Notes under the pieces: generated by a model
Seen by the model: only the letters and a program-made list of their open reading frames with translations
Told to the model about the DNA's origin: nothing
Databases searched by the model: none
Part shown: piece by piece, positions 54,690-63,791 of the stretch
Numbering within the stretch: position 1 is the first letter of the stretch
Layout: each line of letters opens with the position of its first letter
Translations under genes and position numbers: made by a program
Source: Maribacter halichondriae
GTDB lineage: Bacteria; Bacteroidota; Bacteroidia; Flavobacteriales; Flavobacteriaceae
Length of the DNA: 64,000 nt
Assembly: GCF_027474825.1 (NCBI RefSeq)
Contig: NZ_CP107030.1
Location: 3,478,529 to 3,542,528 of the forward strand
Direction of reading: 5' to 3'

Positions 54690-55856
54690 TTATCCGAAAA
54701 GTTTTGAGAAAAGTCCCTTATTACCGGTTTTGACCGCTTTTGTATTTCCAGTCAAGAATCCGTCATAGGTAGCGAGAAGTTTGGGAACGGCTACATGTGG
54801 TTCAAGGCCCGATACACTTTCCAGAACATCGTAAATGGCATTTTTGTGGTTTTCCTCAACGTTATAGTTGTAGAGCATATATAGAAAATTGTATTGCAGG
54901 TAATAGCTCAGCGAGAAGTTGTCTCCGTCATTTACATACTTGGTTACGTAGCCTTCCCAGTTTTTTACGCATTCTTGCAATATTTGGTCCGAGCTTCTCC
55001 ATTTCAACGAAATAAAGGCATCGGCATGATAGATATCGTTCATAAAGTCTTCACGGGTCATGGCGCAAAGCTTCTGCATGAAGTTGGTGCCTTTATCGAC
55101 CCGATGTTGGAAATCGATATTTCCGTTGAACATATTATGTACATATTCTTGAAGTTTGGTCCTCAAGGTGCCATGTACATAGGGCATATTTACTATTTTA
55201 AGAATGGAAATGACCGTAATGTCCCATTGAAAGGCATCCCATCTTTTCTCCTTGAAATAGGCGGAATAGTTCTTATAGTCGCTTAGAATATCGCTGATTT
55301 GCTGCCAAACTTGCTCGGCTTCCTCACCCGCCAACGGTTGAACGTTCGCCTCTTTATAGAAATCAGCTTTGTATTTTTCAACGAACTCGTCGTCATAGTC
55401 ATCGGCGTAAACACATATTTCATGAAGCACGTCATATACCTTATAGGGCTGACAAAGAGAAATAGGCATTGTATATTCGAACCATAGCGTATAGTCTTTC
55501 AGATGTATTTGTGCCAGTGTCAACGGATTGAAATTGACCTCGGCCACCTTTCTGAACAAGGCCACCTTATTGGTGGTATCGGTAACCTTTAGGAAAGGGG
55601 CTTTAACGGAAAAAGTTTCATTGGCGATTTCCACCTGGATTTCCGCAGAACCTTGTCCGCGTACTATGGAAATATCACCATTTGTTTCTTTGCCCCAGAG
55701 AATTTCGGGATTCATGTAATTGATGGTCTCGATTAGAGCCATTCTAAAATCTTTGGCATCATAGGCATCCATAGCCTTTTCCCAATGTGAAACTTCGGTG
55801 CGTGGCTCATCGATTCCTTGAATCGGTCTTTTGAATTTTGGCAGTACGTTTTGCAT
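54690..55856 (-). CDS. Uncharacterised protein, partner of the trypsin-like protease
   Basis: A 388-residue soluble protein without leader or membrane helix. The N-terminal half (about 65-165) resembles a YbjN/Tir-chaperone-like fold: VALFRKVAEVNFNPLTLAQI, LKDYTLWFEYTMPISLCQP, VLHEICVYADDYDDEF. The C-terminal half is all-helical, rich in Tyr, Asp and Trp, and ends with a polar tail (TKAVKTGNKGLFSKLFG). I recognise no family. Same strand as, and just upstream of, the protease gene, with which it shares the chaperone-like fold, so a protease-adaptor pair is a reasonable inference. A weak hairpin near 54659-54684 lies between them. Confidence 0.7.
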   Translation of the reverse strand: MQNVLPKFKRPIQGIDEPRTEVSHWEKAMDAYDAKDFRMALIETINYMNPEILWGKETNGDISIVRGQGSAEIQVEIANETFSVKAPFLKVTDTTNKVALFRKVAEVNFNPLTLAQIHLKDYTLWFEYTMPISLCQPYKVYDVLHEICVYADDYDDEFVEKYKADFYKEANVQPLAGEEAEQVWQQISDILSDYKNYSAYFKEKRWDAFQWDITVISILKIVNMPYVHGTLRTKLQEYVHNMFNGNIDFQHRVDKGTNFMQKLCAMTREDFMNDIYHADAFISLKWRSSDQILQECVKNWEGYVTKYVNDGDNFSLSYYLQYNFLYMLYNYNVEENHKNAIYDVLESVSGLEPHVAVPKLLATYDGFLTGNTKAVKTGNKGLFSKLFG

Positions 55857-56054
55857 AAATGGAATGTATTAGGTTGATAGCATTGAATATAATTTACAAC
55901 GGTTTAAGTCATTATTTATTTTTAATTCCAAATCGTTCGGATAATCATACGTTTAGAATCAATACAAATTTCATTGTATTCGAACTATTTTAAAAAGCTA
56001 ATACTGGGGAAAATGACCTCCTGAAAACAGGGATTGTCAAAAGTGCGGAAACAA

Positions 56055-56083
56055 AAAAATCGACCAACTCGGTCGATTTTTGT
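56055..56083. terminator. Hairpin terminator in the 55857-56107 gap
   Basis: Perfect 11-bp stem AAAAATCGACC (56055-56065) with GGTCGATTTTT (56071-56081) and a 5-nt loop. It serves the minus-strand gene ending at 56108. The rest of the 250-bp gap shows nothing but A/T-rich sequence, presumably the promoter of the 388-residue gene. Confidence 0.85.
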
Positions 56084-56107
56084 ATATCATTATGTTCGTT
56101 AATCCTT

Positions 56108-57434
56108 TTAGGGAGCAGAAGTACCGGACTTTGAACGTGCCCGTCTCAATTGACGTTGAATTTTCTTAATGGCCGACTCAATGGACTTTTCAGGCTCGAT
56201 TATATTGTACTCACCCCAAAAATCAGGGTCAGCGAAGCCAATGGCCTCATCGCTCAGTATAAAAGAAGTTCTGATTCTTTCCTTGGATTTAGGAAATGCG
56301 CTGGTAAGATTTTTTCCCAATCCGTTACGGCCATTTCACAGGTCATGCTATAAACAGAATTGAATAATTTTTTATCCCAGTTTACCTTGAACTCCAATAA
56401 AACATTACTGTAACTATAATACCATCTACCATTCTTTTCACGATAGTCGACCCTATAGGCTACTTCGGTCGGCCATACTTTTGCATTTCTGGGTTTTTTT
56501 CGAACAAATAGTCGGGCGGCCTCATCGCGGTCCGTAATGTTCAACGAATAAATGGCACTGGTCAAAATCTTATTTTCAGCATCAATAAAAAGCTGACCCT
56601 TGTATAGCGGTTCGGTCAGGTTTTCTAGTTGTTTAAAATTGATTACGTAAATGAGCTGATCGTTGACCCTAACCGATCGATCAAAACTGAATACATAATC
56701 GTCAATTGATTCTTCATCGAAAATGTATTCAGGATACTTCATGATGTCGACAAAAAGGGCATTGAAAGGCCCACCCTGTAATTTCAGGGCCACAGTGTCG
56801 AGCTTACTATAATCCGTACTTTTTCTAGCCTTGTACATTTCTACGGCATCACGTTTTAGTGAAGAATAAGGTGCTTTATAAATGTTTACGACAGCTTCAG
56901 AGAGGAGACGTTCGTTCTTCTTTTTTAATAGTCTCACGATAAAAGGCCGTCATGACCGTTGGGTCTTTGAAATAATTCTCGCCCTTTCTTTTAAGCGTTT
57001 CACGAACCAGTGCACTTGCATCTTTCGGAACGCTGAGATTGACTTCCGACAGTTGTTCTACCGAAATGTCCATGAACACTTTATTGTTGCCAGCCTTAAA
57101 CTGAGAGAGCGGAATAATTTTATTCTTGTAACCTAGAAAGGAAATTAAAACGTTGACCTCACCAATTTCTTTCGGCACTTTTAACGAAAATTCACCTTCG
57201 GTATTCGTAATGGTACTGATGTTGGATCCTCTATGGCCAAACCTGCAAAGACCAATGGTTTTTGGATTCCGAATCCAATACTTCACCTTTGTATTGATCG
57301 TACGCCTGTATATCTTCCTGTGTTTCTTCTTGAAAGAATGCAACGGCGTTTTGTGTTCCTGATACCCAGAGAAGTAGCATCGCGAATACCACTATTGCTA
57401 GGGATTTTTTTGAAGTTATTATACTTGTTTTCAT
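56108..57434 (-). CDS. Exported carboxypeptidase-regulatory-like (CarboxypepD_reg) protein with four frameshifts
   Basis: Four open segments join into about 442 residues: signal peptide (1-32), a CarboxypepD_reg-like beta domain (YKGEVLDSESKKPLVFAGLA, then GSNISTITNTEGEFSLKVP), and a long C-terminal domain with AFYRETIKK, LQGGPFNALFVDIMKYPEYI, and FKVNWDKKLFNSVYSM, common in Bacteroidota envelope proteins. Required corrections: +A near 57262-57266, +G near 57229-57232, -A near 56922-56927, and +A near 56311-56316. With these, the total is divisible by three. Four errors in one gene stand out from the rest; either local sequence quality is poor or the gene is really decaying. Function unknown. 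Confidence 0.72.
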
Positions 57435-57604
57435 CTTGATTTGGATTTTTTAGATTTTCAGAGCAAAATTATTTTATTTCTAAGTTAATGATTTTTAACT
57501 GAATAAGGTGTTAAAATACAGTTATCATTTGTTAATTCAAGTAAGGCAATTCTATTGTTCTTTTTGTCAATGCCTACATACCTTTACGTTTTATGTTGTG
57601 CATT

Positions 57605-58243
57605 TTATTCGTACCCATAAGCCGGATATCTTTGCCCCTTTGCCAAACTGCGCTCATTGGACAATGTATTACTGAACGTAGTAGGTATTGAGGTGTAGGG
57701 ATAATTGTAAGAACCTGCCTGCGTTATAATAAAATGGAGATGTGGAAATCCGGCGAGACCGGTATTTCCACTGAGCCCGATTTTATTACCTTGAATTACT
57801 TGATTCCCCACATCGACCAGTGCCCCGTTCTTTGTCAAATGCATATACTGCGCAAAGGTACCATCTTCATGTTCGATGATGACCAGATTGTTCGGAAATT
57901 CGCCATCGACGCCGGATTCCTCTACGTAAACCACTTGACCTGCTCTTGCGGCGGTAATGGTCTCCCCAATATCCATGGCGAAATCGACACCATATTCGTC
58001 GGGCTCTCCTTCGCTATGAAAAGACCCACCACAGTGGCTTAAGGTAACTACATAGCTCTTGCCAACCGGATAGGGAAGCACATATTCGGACGTTTTCCAT
58101 TCGTCGTATTGGCCATTTGGGCATCCATCTGCTATAGGTCCCTCTCCAGGCTGAAGTTCCTTTGGGGGTGTCTCATCGTTGCTGCAAGAAAGTACTAGCA
58201 ATGACATGAGTAGCATATAATTCTTGATCCTTCGAATTGCCAT
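57605..58243 (-). CDS. M23-type peptidase lipoprotein, tandem copy 1
   Basis: A 212-residue protein with lipobox leader (LVLSC, Cys20) and an M23 (lysostaphin/LytM-type) domain: first zinc ligands His and Asp in FHSEGEPDEYGVDFAMD, AARAGQVVYVEESGVDG, YMHL, GLSGNTGLAGFPHLHF with the last two His. Metallo-endopeptidases of this type cut peptidoglycan peptides or elastin-like proteins. All four zinc/catalytic positions are kept. Third of three tandem paralogs; 22 bp after copy 2. Confidence 0.9.
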   Translation of the reverse strand: MAIRRIKNYMLLMSLLVLSCSNDETPPKELQPGEGPIADGCPNGQYDEWKTSEYVLPYPVGKSYVVTLSHCGGSFHSEGEPDEYGVDFAMDIGETITAARAGQVVYVEESGVDGEFPNNLVIIEHEDGTFAQYMHLTKNGALVDVGNQVIQGNKIGLSGNTGLAGFPHLHFIITQAGSYNYPYTSIPTTFSNTLSNERSLAKGQRYPAYGYE

Positions 58244-58265
58244 CTTATTGGTTCAACATTATTTT

Positions 58266-58934
58266 CTAATAGGGATAGGCAGGATAGTCTGTATAAGGCT
58301 CTAAACTCTGCTGATTCGGCTTTGTATTTTTAAAGGTCGTAGGTATTGATTTATAAGGATATTCAAACGAATCATTTTTAGTGACCACAAAATGGAGATG
58401 TGGATATCCGGCCGGTCCCGTGTCACCGCTCAGTGCTATTTCATCACCCTGCGATACGGATTGGCCTACTTTCACAAAGGCACCTTGATAGTCCAAATGC
58501 ATATATTGGGCGAATGTGCCGTCATCATGTTCTATGACGACCAGATTGTTGGGAAATTCTCCCGGTTCCCCCGACTCTTCGACGAAAACAACACGCCCTT
58601 CTCTTGCTGCGGTAACAATGGTTCCGATACCCATACCGAAATCCAAAGCATACTGATCCGGTTCTCCGGGAGCATGAGACCTCGTGGAGCAATGAGTACG
58701 ATTTGTTTTATAAGTTTTACCGACGGGATAAGGCAAAACATATTTTGAAGCCTCCCAATATTCATAACCTACCGATATACAGGAAGTTTCGAATGACTCT
58801 GTGGTATTAACTGTATTTTTAGATCCAGGTCTTCGGGTATCACGTTCACCTTTAGAACACCCGACCGTTGCAAGTAGTAATACTGGTATCATTCCCTTTC
58901 TAATTAAACGGTCGTAATCGCATCGCATCTTCAT
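58266..58934 (-). CDS. M23-type peptidase lipoprotein, tandem copy 2
   Basis: Up to 222 residues; the start is more likely ATG 58892 (MIPVLLLATVGC gives a clean lipobox leader). Same domain as copy 1: SHAPGEPDQYALDFGMG, AAREGRVVFVEESGEPG, YMHL, GYPHLHFVV. After the lipidated Cys it carries the linker RDTRRPGSKNTV, identical to that in copy 3 and absent from copy 1, so copies 2 and 3 are the more recent pair. Probably in the same transcript as copy 1. Confidence 0.88.
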   Translation of the reverse strand: MKMRCDYDRLIRKGMIPVLLLATVGCSKGERDTRRPGSKNTVNTTESFETSCISVGYEYWEASKYVLPYPVGKTYKTNRTHCSTRSHAPGEPDQYALDFGMGIGTIVTAAREGRVVFVEESGEPGEFPNNLVVIEHDDGTFAQYMHLDYQGAFVKVGQSVSQGDEIALSGDTGPAGYPHLHFVVTKNDSFEYPYKSIPTTFKNTKPNQQSLEPYTDYPAYPY

Positions 58935-59139
58935 TTGTCACTTTGTCTTTACTATTTCATTATAGTAAAGTACAAATTTTACAGGTCATCTTTTGCAATT
59001 TGGCTAGCCTCTCAACACAAGTTCCTTTTTGAAAGTTCCACTATCGCCCCATGAATCAGGGTTCTTGTTGATCATGGAGTATATACGTTCCAGCTATATT
59101 ATTTCTTTGAATATTGTTATTAGAGTTATGTCATTTAAG

Positions 59140-59805
59140 CTATTCATATGGATACGCGGGGTAGTCCGTATAGGGTAAAAGACTTCTTTCATTATCCAAT
59201 GTATTTTTAAAGGTGACGGGTACAGAGGTATATGGAAATTCAAGCGGCTTTTCTTTTATCACCACGAAATGGAGATGCGGATAGCCTGCTAGACCTGTAT
59301 TCCCACTGAGACCAATGATGTCTCCTTGCAATATAAAACTACCCACCTCGGCCAAGGCACCATTTTCGGTCAGATGCATATATGCGGCAAATGTTCCATC
59401 AGAATGGGCAATGATTGCCAGATTGTTGGGGAAACCCCCATCTATTCCCGATTCTTCTATATGAAAAACCTGACCTGGCCGTGCTGCGGTAATTTCAGTA
59501 CCTATCGGCATGGCAAAATCAATTGCAAATTGATCTGGCATTCCAGGAGCATGGTACGATGAAGTGCAATTCGTTAGGTTGGTGCGGTACGTTTCCCCAA
59601 CGGCGTATGGTAATACATATTCTGACGTTTTCCAATCTTCATATCTTACGTTATTGCACCTAATATCCGTTCCGCCACTTTCTGCTAAAGATTCGACGGT
59701 ATTTTTTGATCCGGGTCTTCTGGTATCCCTATCGCTCTTGGTACAGCTATGAAATTGATATGACATCAGACTCAGAACCATAATGATGAGAGTTCTTTGC
59801 ACCAT
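59140..59805 (-). CDS. M23-type peptidase lipoprotein, tandem copy 3
   Basis: A 221-residue protein; leader with Cys at about 21 (YQFHSC, a weaker lipobox), linker RDTRRPGSKNTV, then the M23 domain: YHAPGMPDQFAIDFAMPIG, AARPGQVFHIEESGIDG, YMHL, GYPHLHFVV. All metal ligands are kept. It is separated by 205 bp from copy 2, in which I see no gene, and follows the lipocalin-like gene by 22 bp. Confidence 0.9.
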   Translation of the reverse strand: MVQRTLIIMVLSLMSYQFHSCTKSDRDTRRPGSKNTVESLAESGGTDIRCNNVRYEDWKTSEYVLPYAVGETYRTNLTNCTSSYHAPGMPDQFAIDFAMPIGTEITAARPGQVFHIEESGIDGGFPNNLAIIAHSDGTFAAYMHLTENGALAEVGSFILQGDIIGLSGNTGLAGYPHLHFVVIKEKPLEFPYTSVPVTFKNTLDNERSLLPYTDYPAYPYE

Positions 59806-59827
59806 TGGTTTATCGTATAACTAAGAT

Positions 59828-60383
59828 TAAATCTGTTTTTCAATCTGGGTATTCTTATCAATTTTTTTAATATAAAGTGGGTCTTCCACTTTCCGGCCCA
59901 ATCAGGTTTCGTGCCATCGGGATAGGTCTCGTCGTACATGGTAAGAAACAAAGTGCCTTCTTCGATTCGATAATCATAATATTGACGACCTCCTTCAAAA
60001 CCTGGAACTTTGGCGATCAAAGCCTTCGTAACCATTTTTGAACTCGTTGAGGTGTACGTTCCCGAATTGAAAACTATGGAATTAAAACCCGATTTGATTT
60101 CATTATCAGTGGGTTTTGATAATACATTGAATTTTTGTCTGGGATGCTTGGTTGGCGTCCAGATAATACTATATCTTTCAGGGGTAACCATAAAAATACC
60201 GGGTTGTGCCTTTTTGATGACCAGGGTGGTATCTTTTGATATCCAATGTACTTCCTTGATATCCCAAGAACCTAATAGAGCATTGGATTCATAATAATAA
60301 CCTTTGACTTGCGAATGGGAATCCGACCTTTTGCAGGATATCAAAACCAGAGCAACAACAAGTATGTATTTAATATTTCCCAT
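59828..60383 (-). CDS. Lipocalin-like lipoprotein, probable C-terminal frameshift
   Basis: Lipobox leader (LVLISC, Cys17), then a lipocalin-like beta-barrel pattern: LLGSWDIKEVHWISKDT near the start, GIFMVTPERYSIIW, and GTLFLTMYDET. The uncorrected frame runs on to 59772, overlapping the next gene by 34 bp with an implausible aromatic tail. One extra A in the A7 run near 59860-59868 gives the short hydrophilic end ILKKIDKNTQIEKQI with stop at 59828, 22 bp before the M23 gene; I prefer this end. The ligand is unknown. It heads the run of M23 genes. Confidence 0.7.
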
Positions 60384-60448
60384 ACTGTAAAAATTTTAAG
60401 CGTAATTGTTTTTGGGCTTGCAAATCAATTACAAGGTTAAGAGGCTAG

Positions 60449-61603
60449 TCATGATACTTCCATATGCCTGAGGTATTCAGTTGGAGTCACATTTGTAAAT
60501 TTTTTGAATGCCCTGTAGAAGGAGGCCCTATTATTGAAGCCCACATCAAAAGCAAGTTGCGTAATAGTCCGCCCATCCCCTTTGTTCTGTAGCAATAAAT
60601 TCTTTGCGTATGCGATTCTATATTTGTTTACGAAGTCGAAGAACGAAAGATTAAAATGTTCGTTGATAATTTGCGAAGTATGGTTTCTTGAAAGATTCAG
60701 GTGTAAGGCCAGATCATCAAGTCTCAATTTATTGTCCAAATAAGGTTCATGCTCTTCCATAATTCGCAACAATTTTTCTTTCATGGCCAAGGAAAGGGCA
60801 TCGGAGAGTCCGGCTTTTCGATATTTTACGAAGGGAAGTATTTCCTTTAGCGATTTCCCGTTAAAAATGTCGGGTTGAAAGAACCCGAAAAAAGCGAGGC
60901 CCCCGATAAAGAAAAGAATGACGATATCTATTAAATAATTAAAACGAGGGGCTATCACACCGTTTCGGAACAAGGCTACAAAAAAAGCGAATGCAAGAAC
61001 AAAACCGGCATATGAACCTACGAACCAGGCGAGCCAGGTTTTTTCACGATAGCCAACTTTTTTACTATCCTTGAAATTGAAATATGCACAGTATGCATAG
61101 ACCAACATAATCAGGAGGACCACCCAAATGCTGTTATAGGGCAAGAACGTCTTTTCATAAATGGAATATGGTTTTCCTTGAGCAAGAAGGCCAACTTTTT
61201 CGTCCGTGGACATTTGGTAAAAGGGATAAACCAAGAGTATGGTCAACAATGACGGAACTAAAAGTAATATGTCGGACCATTTGAAACTAACCTTTTTAAC
61301 GACCCTTCTTACATAAAAATATACAAGGGGGCCGTAAATCAACCAAATGGGCCTGTGTGTTTCATTTAAGTGGACGTGCGATGGTTGGTTCAGGTATCCG
61401 CCCCATTGAAGACAGTAATAAATGAGTTCATAGGCAAACAAAATGGTATATGTGCCTAATAATATGTTGGCAGCACGGTCTCCTTTTTTCTTAAAGAAAA
61501 ATGACAGCCCCAAGATTACTCCCAAGAATGAAAAGAATAGGAAAATAAAAATATACCAGGTCACTTTATCAATTTTTAATAAAGATAAAGTATGGTATTC
61601 CAA
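60449..61603 (-). CDS. Seven-helix membrane protein with AraC-type DNA-binding domain, copy 1
   Basis: A 384-residue regulator: seven transmembrane helices in residues about 12-250, then an AraC helix-turn-helix pair (about 285-380): LRLDDLALHLNLSRNHTSQI, FVNKYRIAYAKNLLL, then TITQLAFDVGFNNRASFYRA. A membrane-sensing transcription factor. Paralogous over its full length to the next gene. Its neighbours on the same strand are the lipocalin-like and M23 lipoproteins, potential targets. Starts at ATG 61603; the hydrophilic first residues MEYHTLSLLKIDKVTW are variable. Confidence 0.9.
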   Translation of the reverse strand: MEYHTLSLLKIDKVTWYIFIFLFFSFLGVILGLSFFFKKKGDRAANILLGTYTILFAYELIYYCLQWGGYLNQPSHVHLNETHRPIWLIYGPLVYFYVRRVVKKVSFKWSDILLLVPSLLTILLVYPFYQMSTDEKVGLLAQGKPYSIYEKTFLPYNSIWVVLLIMLVYAYCAYFNFKDSKKVGYREKTWLAWFVGSYAGFVLAFAFFVALFRNGVIAPRFNYLIDIVILFFIGGLAFFGFFQPDIFNGKSLKEILPFVKYRKAGLSDALSLAMKEKLLRIMEEHEPYLDNKLRLDDLALHLNLSRNHTSQIINEHFNLSFFDFVNKYRIAYAKNLLLQNKGDGRTITQLAFDVGFNNRASFYRAFKKFTNVTPTEYLRHMEVS

Positions 61604-61709
61604 GGCTTGTCTCTTTTTATCGGGAGATATTGAATGCCTACTTGATTTTCCATAGAAGAGTCAATTTACTAGTGTACGGTATTACATTCCGAAGTCTTTA
61701 AGTTATACC

Positions 61710-62819
61710 TCAAGAAGCGTGCATTTGTTTCGCATAATCGGAAGGGCTTCTTCCATCGGAGAATTTTTTGAACGCCTTGTAAAAAGATGCCCGGTTATTA
61801 AAACCCACGTCATAGGCGATTTGGGTTATGGTCCGATGATCCTCTTTATTTTGTAGCAAAAGGTTTTTAGCATCCTTGATTCGGTATTGGTTTACAAAAT
61901 CAAAGAAAGAAAGATTGAAATGTTCGTTGATGATCTGTGATGTGTGATTTCTCGATAGGTTCATGAGCATGGATAGATCATCTAACCGGAGGTCATTGTC
62001 CAAATAGGGTTCTCGTTCTTCCATAATGCGTAAGAGTTTTGCTTTCATTTCTAGGGATAGGGCTTCCGACAGACCTGTTTTTCTATATTTTACAAAAGGT
62101 AGGACTTCTTTGATGGATTTGCCCTCGAAGATTTCGGGTTGCACAAATCCGAAGAAAGAAAGCATTCCTATAAAACCGACAATGGCAATGTCTACCAGAT
62201 AATCGTAATCAGGATTCATAAGTCCGAACCGGACCAAGAAAATATAGAGGGCGAATAGAAGGACAAATCCAAAATAGGATCCGACGAACCATTTGAGCCA
62301 TTTATTCTCACGAAAACCGACCTTTTTGTTCCTCCAAAAATTGAAATAGGTATAGGCAGCGTAGAAAAACATGATGGCAATGACGATCCAAATGGCGGAG
62401 TTTGGAAAATAGGCATAATCGTACGTTCTACCCTCAAGAACGACCTTTACCTTTTCTTGAGAAGACAGGGCATAAAAGGGATATAGCATTGAAACCGTCG
62501 TGGTCGGAGGAACCAAAAACAAAAGATCACGCCATATAAAACCTGTGTGGTCGATTACCTTGCGGGTATAAATAAAAACAATTGCCCCGTATACCGTCCA
62601 CAATGGAAAATGGGCCAGATTGAGGTGAACGAACGACGCTGCATAAATATCTCCGGACCAACGTAGGGAATTGTTCAGCAACTCAAAGGCGAACAAGAAA
62701 GTATAAATACCTAGCAAAATGTTCGCCATTCGGTCCCCCTTCTTTTTGAAGAAAAACAGAATAGATAGAAGAATTCCTAAAAAAGTAAAAAACAGGAATA
62801 AGAGAATAATCCAATTCAT
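61710..62819 (-). CDS. Seven-helix membrane protein with AraC-type DNA-binding domain, copy 2
   Basis: A 369-residue paralog of the preceding gene: seven helices (about 5-235), conserved segment FFKKKGDRMANILLGIYTFL, and C-terminal AraC domain with LRLDDLSMLMNLSRNHTSQI and TITQIAYDVGFNNRASFYKA. The DNA-contact helices are nearly identical between the copies, so the two may bind overlapping sites while their membrane parts differ, allowing different inputs. 106 bp separate the genes. Confidence 0.9.
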   Translation of the reverse strand: MNWIILLFLFFTFLGILLSILFFFKKKGDRMANILLGIYTFLFAFELLNNSLRWSGDIYAASFVHLNLAHFPLWTVYGAIVFIYTRKVIDHTGFIWRDLLFLVPPTTTVSMLYPFYALSSQEKVKVVLEGRTYDYAYFPNSAIWIVIAIMFFYAAYTYFNFWRNKKVGFRENKWLKWFVGSYFGFVLLFALYIFLVRFGLMNPDYDYLVDIAIVGFIGMLSFFGFVQPEIFEGKSIKEVLPFVKYRKTGLSEALSLEMKAKLLRIMEEREPYLDNDLRLDDLSMLMNLSRNHTSQIINEHFNLSFFDFVNQYRIKDAKNLLLQNKEDHRTITQIAYDVGFNNRASFYKAFKKFSDGRSPSDYAKQMHAS

Positions 62820-62916
62820 GGTAGCGGCTATGATTCCTTAAAGTTAAATGTAGTTCGACAAAAATTGTCTCTTTTTATAGGATTGCCTAAAAAGACCTCA
62901 TATCACGGTACATGGG

Positions 62917-63654
62917 TTATAAATCGTCATGCGTTTTAGACGAATCAGATACCAGACGGTTAATCTCCAAAAGCTCCGACTCGGTAAGATCGCGCCATTT
63001 CCCAACAGGAATATCAAGGGTTACGTTCATGATACGAATGCGCTTGAGTCGCTTTACACGATAATCCAAATATTCGCACATGCGACGTATTTGCCGATTT
63101 AGGCCTTGGGTCAGAATGATTTTAAACTGGTATTTACCAAGTTCTTCGACCCCACATTTGCGGGTCACTGTATCTAGAATGGGGACTCCGTTTCGCATTT
63201 TTTCGAGAAATTCTTCGGTAATAGGCTTGTCGACCGTAACGATGTATTCCTTCTCGTGGTGATTGCGTGCACGCAGAATTTTATTGACGATGTCTCCGTC
63301 ATTGGTCAAAAAAATGAGGCCTTCGCTGGGTTTGTCCAATCGACCTATTGGAAAGATGCGTTTAGGGTAATTGATAAAATCGATGATATTATCTTTTTCA
63401 ACTCGGGTATCGGTGGTGCAGACAATGCCGATAGGTTTGTTAAAAGCCAGATATACGGGTTTTTCGTTCGGTTCGGAGATTAATTTGCCGTTTACCCGTA
63501 CTTCGTCGCCCTCTGTAATTTTTGTGCCCATTTCGGGTACTTTGCCATTGATGGTGACCCGACCCTGTTCGATGAGTTTATCGGCCGCTCGGCGTGAGCA
63601 GTAGCCGACCTCGCTGAGGTATTTGTTGATACGGGTTTGTTTGGGTTCTTGCAC
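62917..63654 (-). CDS. rluF: 23S rRNA pseudouridine synthase, RluF-like
   Basis: A 245-residue enzyme: N-terminal S4 RNA-binding domain ([20 protein letters not shown]), then the RsuA/RluF catalytic domain with the Asp in [20 protein letters not shown] (catalytic Asp in GRLDK), and C-terminal [20 protein letters not shown] and [10 protein letters not shown]. The pattern [19 protein letters not shown] is that of RluF (uridine in 23S rRNA helix 74 region; RluF also modifies tRNA-Tyr in E. coli). RluE/RluB are less likely because of the RRMCEYLDY sequence. Monocistronic, 97 bp from the AraC gene. Confidence 0.9.
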   Translation of the reverse strand: MQEPKQTRINKYLSEVGYCSRRAADKLIEQGRVTINGKVPEMGTKITEGDEVRVNGKLISEPNEKPVYLAFNKPIGIVCTTDTRVEKDNIIDFINYPKRIFPIGRLDKPSEGLIFLTNDGDIVNKILRARNHHEKEYIVTVDKPITEEFLEKMRNGVPILDTVTRKCGVEELGKYQFKIILTQGLNRQIRRMCEYLDYRVKRLKRIRIMNVTLDIPVGKWRDLTESELLEINRLVSDSSKTHDDL

Positions 63655-63720
63655 AGGGTAATTTTAATTGGTGCAAATTTAACGGATTTGATTTAAGAAG
63701 TGGAAGGTCGGTAGACTTTA

Positions 63721-63786
63721 TGGGGCTGGGCGCGGAACTCGTCACGGACGAGCACTAGCGAGGCGCGTTGTTGTGTGCAGTAATCG
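63721..63786. repeat. GC-rich palindromic element at the 3' side of the edge gene
   Basis: A stretch much richer in G+C than its surroundings, containing a perfect hairpin CTCGTC-ACG-GACGAG (63738-63752) and an outer GCGC/GCGC pair. It resembles dispersed extragenic elements I have seen in flavobacterial genomes but occurs once in this window, so repetition is not shown here. Confidence 0.35.
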
Positions 63787-63791
63787 CAATC

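Noticed and set aside
59772..59827. Extended C-terminus of the lipocalin-like protein overlapping the M23 gene.
   Set aside because: The tail is implausible and follows an A7 run; a one-base correction gives a short natural end at 59828.
63721..63786. Integron attC-like site.
   Set aside because: The expected RYYYAAC/GTTRRRY core pair is not present, only GTTGTGT-like sequence, and no integrase or cassette array is visible.
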